Of a stretch of 64,000 nucleotides of DNA, positions 54,962 to 63,044 are shown in pieces. The position numbers and the translations under genes were made by a program. Below the pieces are notes generated by a model. That model was not told the DNA's origin, ran no database searches, and saw only the letters and a program-made list of their open reading frames with translations. This stretch comes from Saprospiraceae bacterium (GTDB lineage Bacteria; Bacteroidota; Bacteroidia; Chitinophagales; Saprospiraceae): NCBI GenBank assembly GCA_028280415.1, contig JANQLV010000048.1:186001-250000 (forward strand), read 5' to 3'. Every line of letters begins with the position of its first letter. Position 1 is the first letter of the stretch.

Positions 54962-55983
54962 TGGATATCTATAAACTCTAATATTTTAGTTTCGAATAGT
55001 TCTGGTTGATCTAAAAAGGATTCATGACCACAATCCGGTAAAATGGATACCTGGGATCGTTTGATAAGTTTGTGAGCCGCCATTTGCTCTTCGGGAACTG
55101 CAATATCATCAAAACGACCCGATAATAATAATACAGGATGTTCTATTTTGGGTAATTGCTCCCAAAGATTTAGATTACTTGTAGCTTTCCATAGAATATC
55201 GCTTACTTTCTTATTGTCTTTTTTATTCAAATATTTAATCGGATGGTAAGGTCTGGAAAAGATGACCTTAAAAACCATTCCTGGACCAATTTTTCTTTTA
55301 GCCGGTGTAAAAGCATTATTTACATAAATATTCCATTGCCTGGAGGTCGCCTGGTCGTATATAGAATCAGTTTTTACCATCCATTCCAGGGCTTCTTGCC
55401 AGTAATTGCTGTTATCTTTGTCCCCGGCAATAAATTCTTTTGCGAGGTTTTTAAGGTATAATGGGCGATAGTGATTATAGCGCTCCGGGGAGTAATCTGT
55501 AGTAATCGGGGCATTAAAAGCGATCCCTGCTTTTATAAAAGCTGCTTCCGGGAAACTGGCTAAACAATCTAATACATCTTGCCCTCCTGAGCTATGACCA
55601 AATAAATAAATTTCCGCTTTATATTTTTCTCTTAGCTTTTTAGCAATGGCAATAATATCCTTATTGACTTGAGCAGCATTTATTTGGGAAGTATCTATTT
55701 TTCTTACAGGTTTATTCAAGCCCCTTTGATCAAAGTAGGCAATAGCTACTTTTGTTTCGAGTGTTTTTTTCCATTTGGGATAATCCGATCTGCCAAAATC
55801 AATTCCATTGGCTGCCGTACCGCCCTGTACAAACAGCAGAATTTTATGATTGGAAAGATTTCCTCTCACAAAAACCGGCAGATTTTTATTTTTTGGCTCC
55901 ACGTAGAAAAAATCTTTGACTTTTTGTGCCGCTAAATCTTGAACGATAAAAATAATGATTGATAATAGTAGAGTCTTTTTCAT
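54958..55983 (-). CDS. Exported alpha/beta hydrolase
   Basis: This protein has 341 residues from the ATG at 55983 (a TTG upstream is less likely), with a signal peptide MKKTLLLSIIIFIVQDLAAQ. An oxyanion region (LLFVQGGTAANG), nucleophile elbow LFGHSSGGQDVL (Ser), an acid in LSGRFDDIAVPEEQ and His in PDCGHESFLDQP complete a plausible Ser-Asp-His triad. Family members are often peptidases (proline iminopeptidase-like) or esterases; the substrate is unknown. It starts one base after the retropepsin-like gene ends. Confidence 0.88.
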   Translation of the reverse strand: MKKTLLLSIIIFIVQDLAAQKVKDFFYVEPKNKNLPVFVRGNLSNHKILLFVQGGTAANGIDFGRSDYPKWKKTLETKVAIAYFDQRGLNKPVRKIDTSQINAAQVNKDIIAIAKKLREKYKAEIYLFGHSSGGQDVLDCLASFPEAAFIKAGIAFNAPITTDYSPERYNHYRPLYLKNLAKEFIAGDKDNSNYWQEALEWMVKTDSIYDQATSRQWNIYVNNAFTPAKRKIGPGMVFKVIFSRPYHPIKYLNKKDNKKVSDILWKATSNLNLWEQLPKIEHPVLLLSGRFDDIAVPEEQMAAHKLIKRSQVSILPDCGHESFLDQPELFETKILEFIDIQ

Positions 55984-55984
55984 T

Positions 55985-57172
55985 CTATAGTTGACTGCTT
56001 GCAATATTTATTATTTGATGATTAAGAAGTTTTACCGATAAACTGTCCTTGTTTAGAAAAGTAGAAATACCTAAAAAATAGTCGCAATGCGATTGAAATA
56101 CGTCTTTGGGGTTTAATCCATCAATTGTTATCAGCGTATCGCCGATGCTTAAAGGGCTAGCGGGTGTCGATCTGTTTACAATCCATAAAGAGTCATTGAG
56201 TATACCGGGAATAAAAGTTTTCGTTTTTTCTATTACTACCTTTTCATAAGGCTGAAATACTATTTGCTTGTTTTGATAATCCAGATAAATGTTGAAATGT
56301 TCCAAAAAATCATTGCCTAACAACGCTTTGTCGAGCGAAGAAAATTCTACAGGAATTTTCGTTTTAAAACCCGAAAACCCTACCGTAAGTTCCTTGATGC
56401 TTAAGGTATCCTGATTACTCCCGTAGATGCCAGCAGTAGACTGATCCATAATGGTCTGCGAAGCGATATCGGGAAATTCCCCGGCATAGGATTCAGGAAT
56501 TACCAGACCACCATTATAACCTGCATCTAATAGTACATCTTTAATGAGTTTGCGTTCAATGTCTATAGCTATTTTAGGGATGCCGGATAAAAATGAAGTT
56601 TTAAAATCCACAAAATAGGAGGGAAGGCTTTGATCCCTTTTGAGGGGCTTATTCGAGACTAGGAGTTCTTTGTTTTGATAATCGATCTTCCAGTTTGCCA
56701 ATTTGATTGCATTGGCTCCAATAATACCGTCGGGTGCAATGCATGGGCTATAGGATTTTTTATCGTATTTTAATTTACCCGCAGCAATATTGAAAAATTG
56801 CACCTCATTTAAGCGCAGTGAATCAATAATAGTCATTTCGATAGTTCTCCGTATTCCCTGTGCGGTGTTATTGGACCGTTTTGATTTCGTTTCAAGTGCC
56901 AGTTTTTCGGAAAGACTATATTCAACTTTACTGTTAAAGGCCCCTGTATCAAAGATGAATTTGTTTTTGGTAGTTTTAGTATTTAGTTGAGTTTCCACCA
57001 CAATCAAACCTTTGATATATTCAAAAGGAATTACTTTTTCAGTGACGTACTGTCCAATACCTGACCTGGATTGCAGTCTGAGCTGCTGGTATGCGGCACA
57101 GCTTGCCATTACAATGACAATAAAAAGGAAAACAATTAATCTTTTCAATGTTCGCCAATTTCGAAAATTCAT
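55985..57172 (-). CDS. Retropepsin-like aspartyl protease lipoprotein with PDZ-like C-terminus
   Basis: This 395-residue protein has an N-terminal membrane segment with a lipobox (VMASC, Cys25). Two aspartyl-protease-like lobes follow: DTG at residues 75-77 (FIFDTGAFNSKV) and a second, altered DAG at 216-218 (VLLDAGYNGGLVIP). A PDZ-like region follows (SPLSIGDTLITIDGLNPKDVF, about 340-365). Two lobes in one chain resemble a fused retropepsin dimer; DAG in the second lobe may still be active. Its start overlaps the upstream gene stop by four bases (ATGA). Confidence 0.85.
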   Translation of the reverse strand: MNFRNWRTLKRLIVFLFIVIVMASCAAYQQLRLQSRSGIGQYVTEKVIPFEYIKGLIVVETQLNTKTTKNKFIFDTGAFNSKVEYSLSEKLALETKSKRSNNTAQGIRRTIEMTIIDSLRLNEVQFFNIAAGKLKYDKKSYSPCIAPDGIIGANAIKLANWKIDYQNKELLVSNKPLKRDQSLPSYFVDFKTSFLSGIPKIAIDIERKLIKDVLLDAGYNGGLVIPESYAGEFPDIASQTIMDQSTAGIYGSNQDTLSIKELTVGFSGFKTKIPVEFSSLDKALLGNDFLEHFNIYLDYQNKQIVFQPYEKVVIEKTKTFIPGILNDSLWIVNRSTPASPLSIGDTLITIDGLNPKDVFQSHCDYFLGISTFLNKDSLSVKLLNHQIINIASSQL

Positions 57173-57837
57173 ATTTTAAATGTTTTTTCTATTCGATTTT
57201 GCCAATAGATTAACAGGGGAATTCCTATAAGAGAAGGTAAAGCAAAGGCTATATACGGATTCATGAGATTGTTATGTGTAACAATCGTGGATAGAAAAGC
57301 GGTAAAAGTAGCGATATATCCTCCCATCATATTTCCGATATGTGATAAATACCAGTGATAGGGTACTTTAGGTTTTAGTATGAACGGTTTTAAATTGACA
57401 TAGGAAAGGAGTAGCCCACCCAAGCCGAAGCCAATTGTTAGAATAATGCCTCCTGTGTGCACCACCCCCGAAATCAGATAGTATATTCCAAGCCCCAGAA
57501 ATATCAAATTAGCTAAAGTATTCAGAGCGCCAGCTAACCAGTCATACCATTTTGGCCTTTGAGATTTATGGAGCTGTTTAAGCCGAAGGGAACGAACACC
57601 ACAAAAGACACTGTAATAACTCAGAAAGGCAATCAAAAATAAAAAACGATTGAATTTATATCCCGCCAGGATGAGACCTGTGATGAAAACGGCAGTCATG
57701 GCATACACGTACAGCTTTCCGGTTTTTCTATGTGTCGTTTTTCCTTTCTTACTGAAAATGGCCATTGCCCCGCTTAAAAGCGCCAGTATACCTGTGGCAA
57801 TATGTAAGTATAGAATATTATTAATAGCGATATCCAT
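57169..57837 (-). CDS. Seven-helix membrane protein, DUF2306-like
   Basis: This protein has 222 residues from the ATG at 57837 (the open frame extends to a TTG at 57861, less likely). About seven transmembrane helices with conserved His positions (YLHIATG, THRKTGKLYVY, WYLSHIGNMMGGYIATF) fit DUF2306-type proteins, some of which are suspected to bind haem; that is not shown here. It is the second gene of the LytTR-led unit, 109 bp after the regulator, and overlaps the protease gene. Confidence 0.82.
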   Translation of the reverse strand: MDIAINNILYLHIATGILALLSGAMAIFSKKGKTTHRKTGKLYVYAMTAVFITGLILAGYKFNRFLFLIAFLSYYSVFCGVRSLRLKQLHKSQRPKWYDWLAGALNTLANLIFLGLGIYYLISGVVHTGGIILTIGFGLGGLLLSYVNLKPFILKPKVPYHWYLSHIGNMMGGYIATFTAFLSTIVTHNNLMNPYIAFALPSLIGIPLLIYWQNRIEKTFKI

Positions 57838-57946
57838 CGTCTGGTTTTTATGACGATGCAAAACTGAGCAAGCTTATCCGGAAAATCACTTTTATCAAGC
57901 CCTTTGGTGCTGATGGGAGCCATTTGGTACGAATGGACAGGCAATT

Positions 57947-58840
57947 TTAAGCCAGTGACTCCAGAAAAAGAGTCATAGCTTTGACTTTGGATCTTGACAC
58001 CGGAACTTTAAACTCAATTCCTCTTAACAAAAGCTCCAGATTTCTGGCATTACCTTCGACTTTAACAATATGCTCGCCATTGACAATATAGCTGTTGTGG
58101 CATCTGAAAAAGCGATTTTTCGGCAAATCCTCTTCAAAATTTTTTAATCGGTTTCTGATTAATTTCTTAGCACATTTCTCATCCTGTAAATAGAAGACTT
58201 CTACATAATTACTATCTGATCTTAAGCAAAGTAATTCTTTCGGGGTGACTTGTAATTCGATATTTCCATTCTCTGCTTTAAATTGTAATTGCCGGTTTTC
58301 TGCTGATTTATAGCTACTTTTCATTCTCAGTTTATGATTTTCGGTGCTAAGCCTATGTGTAAGATGGCTGGCTTCTATTAATTGCTTTTTTTGATATTTA
58401 TACTGCTCAAAAAGTATCAGTAATATTATAGGGAAAAGACCGATGAAAAGGGTCAAAAGACTTGTTTTAAGGAAATTTTGGGCAATAGATGCAAAACCGA
58501 AATAAAAGGAGATAGCAAGGAAAATACCAATGATGATGACCAGTATGACGATAAGGAAGAGCACTATTTCCTTTCCGACCGTCCAGGTGTCTTCATGTGT
58601 AAATTTTGGAAAGAATTTTTTTAATGATTGGACACTTATAAAAATAGCAGAAGAGACGAAAAGGCTGATCAAAAACGCAAATAAGCTTCGTTTGACCAGA
58701 TCAATTTCCTGAAACTGTAATGGTGCAAACAGGACAATGATTAAAAATGTCGCAATGCCCGGAATTATAATACTATAACGCTCAAAAATAAAAGGGTGGG
58801 GTTTACTAAAAATCTTGAATATTTTCTCTACTGGTTTCAT
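57947..58840 (-). CDS. Membrane-anchored LytTR family transcription regulator
   Basis: This 297-residue protein has four predicted transmembrane helices in the first ~150 residues (IIIPGIATFLIIVLF; SLFAFLISLFVSSAIFI; EIVLFLIVILVIIIGIFLAI; LLTLFIGLFPIILLILF), a charged coiled-coil-like linker (EASHLTHRLSTENHKLR) and a C-terminal LytTR DNA-binding domain (about 195-297: LCLRSDSNYVEVFYL, FFRCHNSYIVN, VPVSRSKV). It has no receiver domain, so it would sense through its membrane part or a partner. It leads the six-gene unit down to the S41 peptidase. Confidence 0.9.
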   Translation of the reverse strand: MKPVEKIFKIFSKPHPFIFERYSIIIPGIATFLIIVLFAPLQFQEIDLVKRSLFAFLISLFVSSAIFISVQSLKKFFPKFTHEDTWTVGKEIVLFLIVILVIIIGIFLAISFYFGFASIAQNFLKTSLLTLFIGLFPIILLILFEQYKYQKKQLIEASHLTHRLSTENHKLRMKSSYKSAENRQLQFKAENGNIELQVTPKELLCLRSDSNYVEVFYLQDEKCAKKLIRNRLKNFEEDLPKNRFFRCHNSYIVNGEHIVKVEGNARNLELLLRGIEFKVPVSRSKVKAMTLFLESLA

Positions 58841-58886
58841 TCGTTTACATTAGTAAATTATTCCCTGTGTTCTCCATATAAAGCGA

Positions 58887-58940
58887 TCGAATCTTACATC
58901 GAATATAAGAACGAAAAGGAATAATCAGTACAGCTTGTAC
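58887..58940. promoter_or_regulatory. Tandem 12-bp repeat and inverted repeat upstream of the LytTR gene
   Basis: TCGAATCTTACA (58887-58898) is followed immediately by TCGAATATAAGA (58899-58910), nine of twelve bases identical. GTACA-GCT-TGTAC lies at 58928-58940. LytTR proteins typically bind direct repeats, so the tandem copy is a candidate autoregulatory site. It lies 47-70 bp upstream of the regulator ATG, in the gap shared with the divergent PLP-enzyme gene. Confidence 0.35.
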
Positions 58941-59037
58941 AACTATTTTAATAATATCGAAAGAATGTCAGCCGATACCGGTTTCTATCTTTTCACTAAC
59001 TATCCAAGTATCTCCTTATCTTTACCGAAAAACGGAT

Positions 59038-60483
59038 ATGAGCAAAAAATCAAAGATCGGATTTCCACAAAAAGGGATGAGCAGGGGAGAAGTGCTGGAT
59101 AAAATCAAAGCTTTTAAAAAAGATGATGCAGACTGGAGAGCAGGAAGAAATTTTGCTTATGTCTACTATGCCGGGGATGAAATTCTGGATACGATTAAAG
59201 AAGCTTTCAATTTGTGCTTTTCCGAGAATGCTTTGAACCCTACTGCTTTTCCTAGTTTGCGCAGGATGGAGGCGGAGGTGATTGCTATGAGTGCCAATTT
59301 GTTGGGAGGTGGAGCAGAGGTGACGGGAAGTTTAACCAGTGGCGGTACGGAAAGTATACTGATGGCTGTCAAAACTGCCCGACGCTGGGCCGAAAAGCAT
59401 AAAGACATTAAACAACCGGAAATCATTTTGCCTTCTACGGCACATCCGGCTTTCCATAAGGCTTGTTATTATTTTGGTTTAAAAGCGGTAGTGATTCCGG
59501 TAGGAACAGATTTTCGCGCACAAGCCGAATTAATGGCTACGGCAATTAATGAAAATACAGTATTGATGGTAGCTTCGGCACCTTCCTACCCGCAGGGTGT
59601 CATCGATCCGATTTCCGGTATTGCAGCTATTGCGAAAAAACATGACTTGCTTTGTCATGTAGATGCCTGTGTTGGTGGTTTCTTTTTACCTTTTTTAAAA
59701 GAGTTAAATTCTGAACTACTGGCTTTCGACTTTTCGGTAGAAGGCGTCACCTCTATTTCGGCGGATATACACAAATACGGATATGCTGCTAAAGGGGCTT
59801 CAGTTGTTTTGTATAAAAACGCAGCATTGCGGAAACACCAGTTTTATGTGTATACCGAATGGTCGGGAGGTATTTATGGATCGCCCGCCATTTCCGGAAC
59901 CCGTCCCGGAGGCGCTATCGCCGGAGCATGGGCGGCTATGAAGCATATCGGAAGAGAAGGTTATCTTCAATTGGTACAACGCACGATGGCGGTACGGGCT
60001 AAATTGATGGAAGCAATTGATGAAATCCCCGAGCTAAAAATTTTCGGTCAACCGGATATGAGTATCGTATGTTTGGGCGCGAATGATTTGGATATTTACG
60101 AACTAGGAGATGAATTATCGGTGATGGGCTGGCTCATTGATCGACAGCAAAACCCGGCTAGTCTCCATCTTACGCTCACACCGGCACATGAGAAATCCAT
60201 AGATGCATTTATAATGGATTTACACAAAGCTGTTCAAAAAGCCAAAAAACTCAGCCTTAATAAATTGTCTAATAAATTGCAGGTACAAACGGTAAAAGGC
60301 TTGAGTAAAGTCCTGCCGGATCACCTTTTTGAAAAGTTTCAGAAATTTGCGGCAAAGTACTCCGATGTAGGAGGCAAACGTTCTGCCGCTATGTATGGTA
60401 TGATGGGTGATTTGCAAGCTTCCGGAAATCTCGATGAGATGATTCTGGAGTTTTTAGATAAACTGATGCGTGAAGATGCTTGA
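59038..60483 (+). CDS. PLP-dependent decarboxylase/sphingosine-1-phosphate lyase-like enzyme
   Basis: This 481-residue fold-type I PLP enzyme resembles the group II decarboxylase/sphingosine-1-phosphate lyase family. Features are SLTSGGTESILMAVKTARRWA (about residues 100-120, phosphate binding), the HVDACVGGFFLPF Asp region and SADIHKYGYAAKG with the Schiff-base Lys246. S1P lyases cleave phosphorylated long-chain bases, and sphingolipids occur in many Bacteroidota, so lipid catabolism is a reasonable guess. Aspartate/glutamate decarboxylation cannot be excluded. A TATCTTTA near-consensus box lies 13 bp before the ATG. Confidence 0.88.
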   Translation: MSKKSKIGFPQKGMSRGEVLDKIKAFKKDDADWRAGRNFAYVYYAGDEILDTIKEAFNLCFSENALNPTAFPSLRRMEAEVIAMSANLLGGGAEVTGSLTSGGTESILMAVKTARRWAEKHKDIKQPEIILPSTAHPAFHKACYYFGLKAVVIPVGTDFRAQAELMATAINENTVLMVASAPSYPQGVIDPISGIAAIAKKHDLLCHVDACVGGFFLPFLKELNSELLAFDFSVEGVTSISADIHKYGYAAKGASVVLYKNAALRKHQFYVYTEWSGGIYGSPAISGTRPGGAIAGAWAAMKHIGREGYLQLVQRTMAVRAKLMEAIDEIPELKIFGQPDMSIVCLGANDLDIYELGDELSVMGWLIDRQQNPASLHLTLTPAHEKSIDAFIMDLHKAVQKAKKLSLNKLSNKLQVQTVKGLSKVLPDHLFEKFQKFAAKYSDVGGKRSAAMYGMMGDLQASGNLDEMILEFLDKLMREDA

Positions 60484-60809
60484 TCAGGATGCAGGCAAAC
60501 CTTAAAATCCTAAGTAATAAAGAGGAGAATAATCTAAAAGTGTAATGGAATTAAATTGTTAAAAAGAAGAACTTTCATTAATGCGCTTTGTCAAATCATT
60601 GGTAAAATGCATGTTTTAGGAAGAAAAGCACTTTTTTGAATTAATTCAGCTAAAATAAGTAATTGAAAAATCCTTTTACCCTGTGGTGAAAGGATTTTTT
60701 TATTAGAAAAAAGAGTAGGAGAAAGGCATTGAATTGTAATAGTTGCCGAGTACAATACAGACTATTTTTAGAGGGATAACTTATCTCAAAGCATTTTAAA
60801 AAACAAAAA
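60484..60809. other. 326-bp intergenic region with a terminator
   Basis: Contains the terminator at 60666-60701 for the PLP-enzyme gene, about 180 bp after its stop. The remainder is AT-rich leader of the dockerin-like gene. No supported gene. Confidence 0.6.
60666..60701 (+). terminator. Intrinsic terminator
   Basis: AAAAATCCTTTTACC (60666-60680) pairs with GGTGAAAGGATTTTT (60685-60699) with one G.U pair and a 4-nt loop, then further T residues. It lies between the PLP enzyme and dockerin-like genes. Confidence 0.8.
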
Positions 60810-61778
60810 ATGAAAAAAAATCTTATTTTATTCCTGGCCATTTTTGTCGCTTTTACAACTATTCAGTCACAATCACCCGGTTGTCTTTGTTTAGGAGATA
60901 TCGATCGTGATGGTGAAATTACTCAATTGGATGCTGATTCTCTTGTAAGTCTTATTACTGCAGGGGAATTCGATCCCTGTGCCGATATTAATCTTGATGG
61001 TATGGTTGATTTGCTGGACGTAGCAGGTTTTCAAGAACTTTTAGAAAGTGGTGTCGGTTGTGGTTGTGAATGTTTAGGAGATGTTGATCGCGATGGTGCC
61101 GTTACACTTTTAGATGTACAAGTAGCTATCGATATTCTTGTCTCAGGGGAATTTGATCCTTGTCTTGACTTAAATGATAATGGTGTAATTGATCTGCTAG
61201 ATATAAATCCATTATTAGTTGATTTGATAGCTAGTGGCAGACAGTGTGGTTGTGTCTGTTTAGGAGACCTCGACGGGGACGGTGTAGTTTCACTGCTCGA
61301 CCTCACTCTATTTGTAGAAATTCTTACTTCGGGAGGCTATGATGGCTGTGCTGACATTGATGGTGATGGAGTTATAAGCTTATTGGATATAAACCTTTTT
61401 GCCGAGATTCTCCAAAAAGGCGGGGATTGTGGAAGTTTATTTACCCAAAATGGAAATGCAAGTCTTCAAAAGGAAGCCAGCAAGACAATAGCTAAGCTGT
61501 ATGAACAATTGGGGCTTGAAAATCCGGCTACGGGCCTTAAGATTTTCCCCAATCCGGCTTCGAATAATATCAATGTACAGTTCGATATGATTCAAAGCGG
61601 TGCGACTGTAATAAACGTTTATAATGTTTCCGGCCAAATAGTGTATACAAAAGAAATGCTAATGGAGGCTGGACCGCATACCATGAGTGTTGATACCAAT
61701 GAATTAGCATCGGGATTATATTTCATCGAAGTAGATAATGGAAACATTGTGAGAAAAGGAAAATTCACTGTAGAATAA
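60810..61778 (+). CDS. Secreted triple dockerin-like protein with T9SS type A domain
   Basis: This 322-residue protein has a signal peptide (MKKNLILFLAIFVAFTTIQSQ). Three consecutive dockerin type I-like units follow (about residues 25-85, 87-150, 150-210), each with two Ca-binding loops (DIDRDGEITQLD and DINLDGMVDLLD; DVDRDGAVTLLD and DLNDNGVIDLLD; DLDGDGVVSLLD and DIDGDGVISLLD), bounded by Cys-rich CxCLGD turns. After a linker the T9SS type A domain begins IFPNPASNNINVQF and ends RKGKFTVE. No cohesin gene is visible in the window. It is a Ca-dependent adaptor or binding protein of unknown partner. Confidence 0.9.
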   Translation: MKKNLILFLAIFVAFTTIQSQSPGCLCLGDIDRDGEITQLDADSLVSLITAGEFDPCADINLDGMVDLLDVAGFQELLESGVGCGCECLGDVDRDGAVTLLDVQVAIDILVSGEFDPCLDLNDNGVIDLLDINPLLVDLIASGRQCGCVCLGDLDGDGVVSLLDLTLFVEILTSGGYDGCADIDGDGVISLLDINLFAEILQKGGDCGSLFTQNGNASLQKEASKTIAKLYEQLGLENPATGLKIFPNPASNNINVQFDMIQSGATVINVYNVSGQIVYTKEMLMEAGPHTMSVDTNELASGLYFIEVDNGNIVRKGKFTVE

Positions 61779-61807
61779 TAGCAGGAAAGGTCAATACTTT
61801 TGGATTA

Positions 61808-61848
61808 AAAAAATCCCGGATTTTCATCTAGAGAATTCGGGATTTTTT
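61808..61848. terminator. Bidirectional terminator related to the palindromic elements
   Basis: AAAAAATCCCGGATT (61808-61822) pairs with AATTCGGGATTTTTT (61834-61848) including one G.U, with an 11-nt loop. It serves the converging triple-dockerin and T9SS genes. The core ATCCCGGATTTT...AATTCGGGAT is shared with the tips of element B (30756-30894) and, more loosely, element A. Confidence 0.85.
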
Positions 61849-61939
61849 ATGTTATTTCTACATCTGCTTTAGAGAACTATAAACAAAAATAAATTGAAAT
61901 AACAATAGCACTTGCACTTGATCATTTGTTTTTTACCAA

Positions 61940-62737
61940 TCAAATTTTTATAACCGCTATACTTTGCTGCTCTTTTTCTGTTTTTAATATAAAATAATAC
62001 GCACCCTTCGGGATTGCTTGAAAATCGAATACGTATTGATGTGTTCCGGAGGGAAGATACTGTCTATCCAACTTTCGGGCAATAATTCTTCCAGAAGCGG
62101 GATCGATCAATTCTAAGCTTACTTGTTGAGCCTGTTTTAAATGAAAAGAGACCCTGGTATGATTGAGCGCGGGGTTAGGCAGACTGGTCAGATTGTCGAT
62201 TATAGTGTCCTGCTCGATTTTAGTACTCGTTCTAAAACCGTTAGCTCCACAAAAAGATAAATCTTTATCGATAATAATAATAGATAGATTACTTCGGATA
62301 CTACCTGATCGACCATAAAGAGCAAAGAGGTTGAGTCCGACACCTTCTACTAATTCCAGGGAATATAACCCTGCATTAGTGGAGTCTTTGAGTTCATTAT
62401 AGGTATTCAATTTGAAATGGTTAAAGTGAAAAAGTTCGAATTCCCCATGAAATATTAATGAAACCAGATTTTCATGACTTGAGTTAATACACATTTGAGG
62501 GGCAGAGCGGAAAGGAAAAGGTTCGTTCGTATCATCCAATAAATACCTCAAATGATGTTTAACTATACCTATATTAATGTCTACATCAGGTTCCTCATTG
62601 AGCGTTGCTAGATGTTGTCCTACTGCCACAAAATCTTCCTCAAAATTGCTAATGGATAATTCGTGATAAAATACTTGTGCAGTGCTTTGGATGTAGCTAA
62701 AAAAAATAATACTCAGAATAAGCAATTTGTGAATCAT
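61940..62737 (-). CDS. T9SS type A secreted protein of unknown function
   Basis: This 265-residue protein has a signal peptide (MIHKLLILSIIFFSYIQSTAQ), a short body without recognised domains (FYHELSISNFEEDFVAVGQHLATL...) and a C-terminal T9SS type A domain (SLPNPALNHTRVSFHL... to QSIAVIKI). It converges with the triple-dockerin gene across a bidirectional terminator. Confidence 0.85.
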   Translation of the reverse strand: MIHKLLILSIIFFSYIQSTAQVFYHELSISNFEEDFVAVGQHLATLNEEPDVDINIGIVKHHLRYLLDDTNEPFPFRSAPQMCINSSHENLVSLIFHGEFELFHFNHFKLNTYNELKDSTNAGLYSLELVEGVGLNLFALYGRSGSIRSNLSIIIIDKDLSFCGANGFRTSTKIEQDTIIDNLTSLPNPALNHTRVSFHLKQAQQVSLELIDPASGRIIARKLDRQYLPSGTHQYVFDFQAIPKGAYYFILKTEKEQQSIAVIKI

Positions 62738-63044
62738 TTTTTGAATTTTATAAGTTAAAAAATAATTTATAAAAAACGGTGGAAAAAATAAGATGCCAGC
62801 ATTAGGTTGTAGATTTTAATCGTTAACCATCCAATTTCTTTTTCTCATACTGTTGTTTCTATTACATTTTTTTTTATTTCTCCCCTTTATTTAATCAATA
62901 GCATACAACTTTTTTTGGCTTCGTTCCTTATCTTTTTAGCTTTAGTGCACTGTAAAAAAAAATATCTGCGTTTAGGATTTTACATGTTTTTGTTTCAAGG
63001 CGAAAAGCGCTAGAACCTGGCTAATAGTTTAATTGATTGAATCA
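62738..63044. other. 307-bp AT-rich divergent intergenic region
   Basis: Spacer between the T9SS gene and the truncated gene at the window end, with long T and A runs. A 15-bp palindrome, ATTGATTGAATCAAT (63032-63046), overlaps the start codon at the right edge. No supported gene. Confidence 0.5.
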
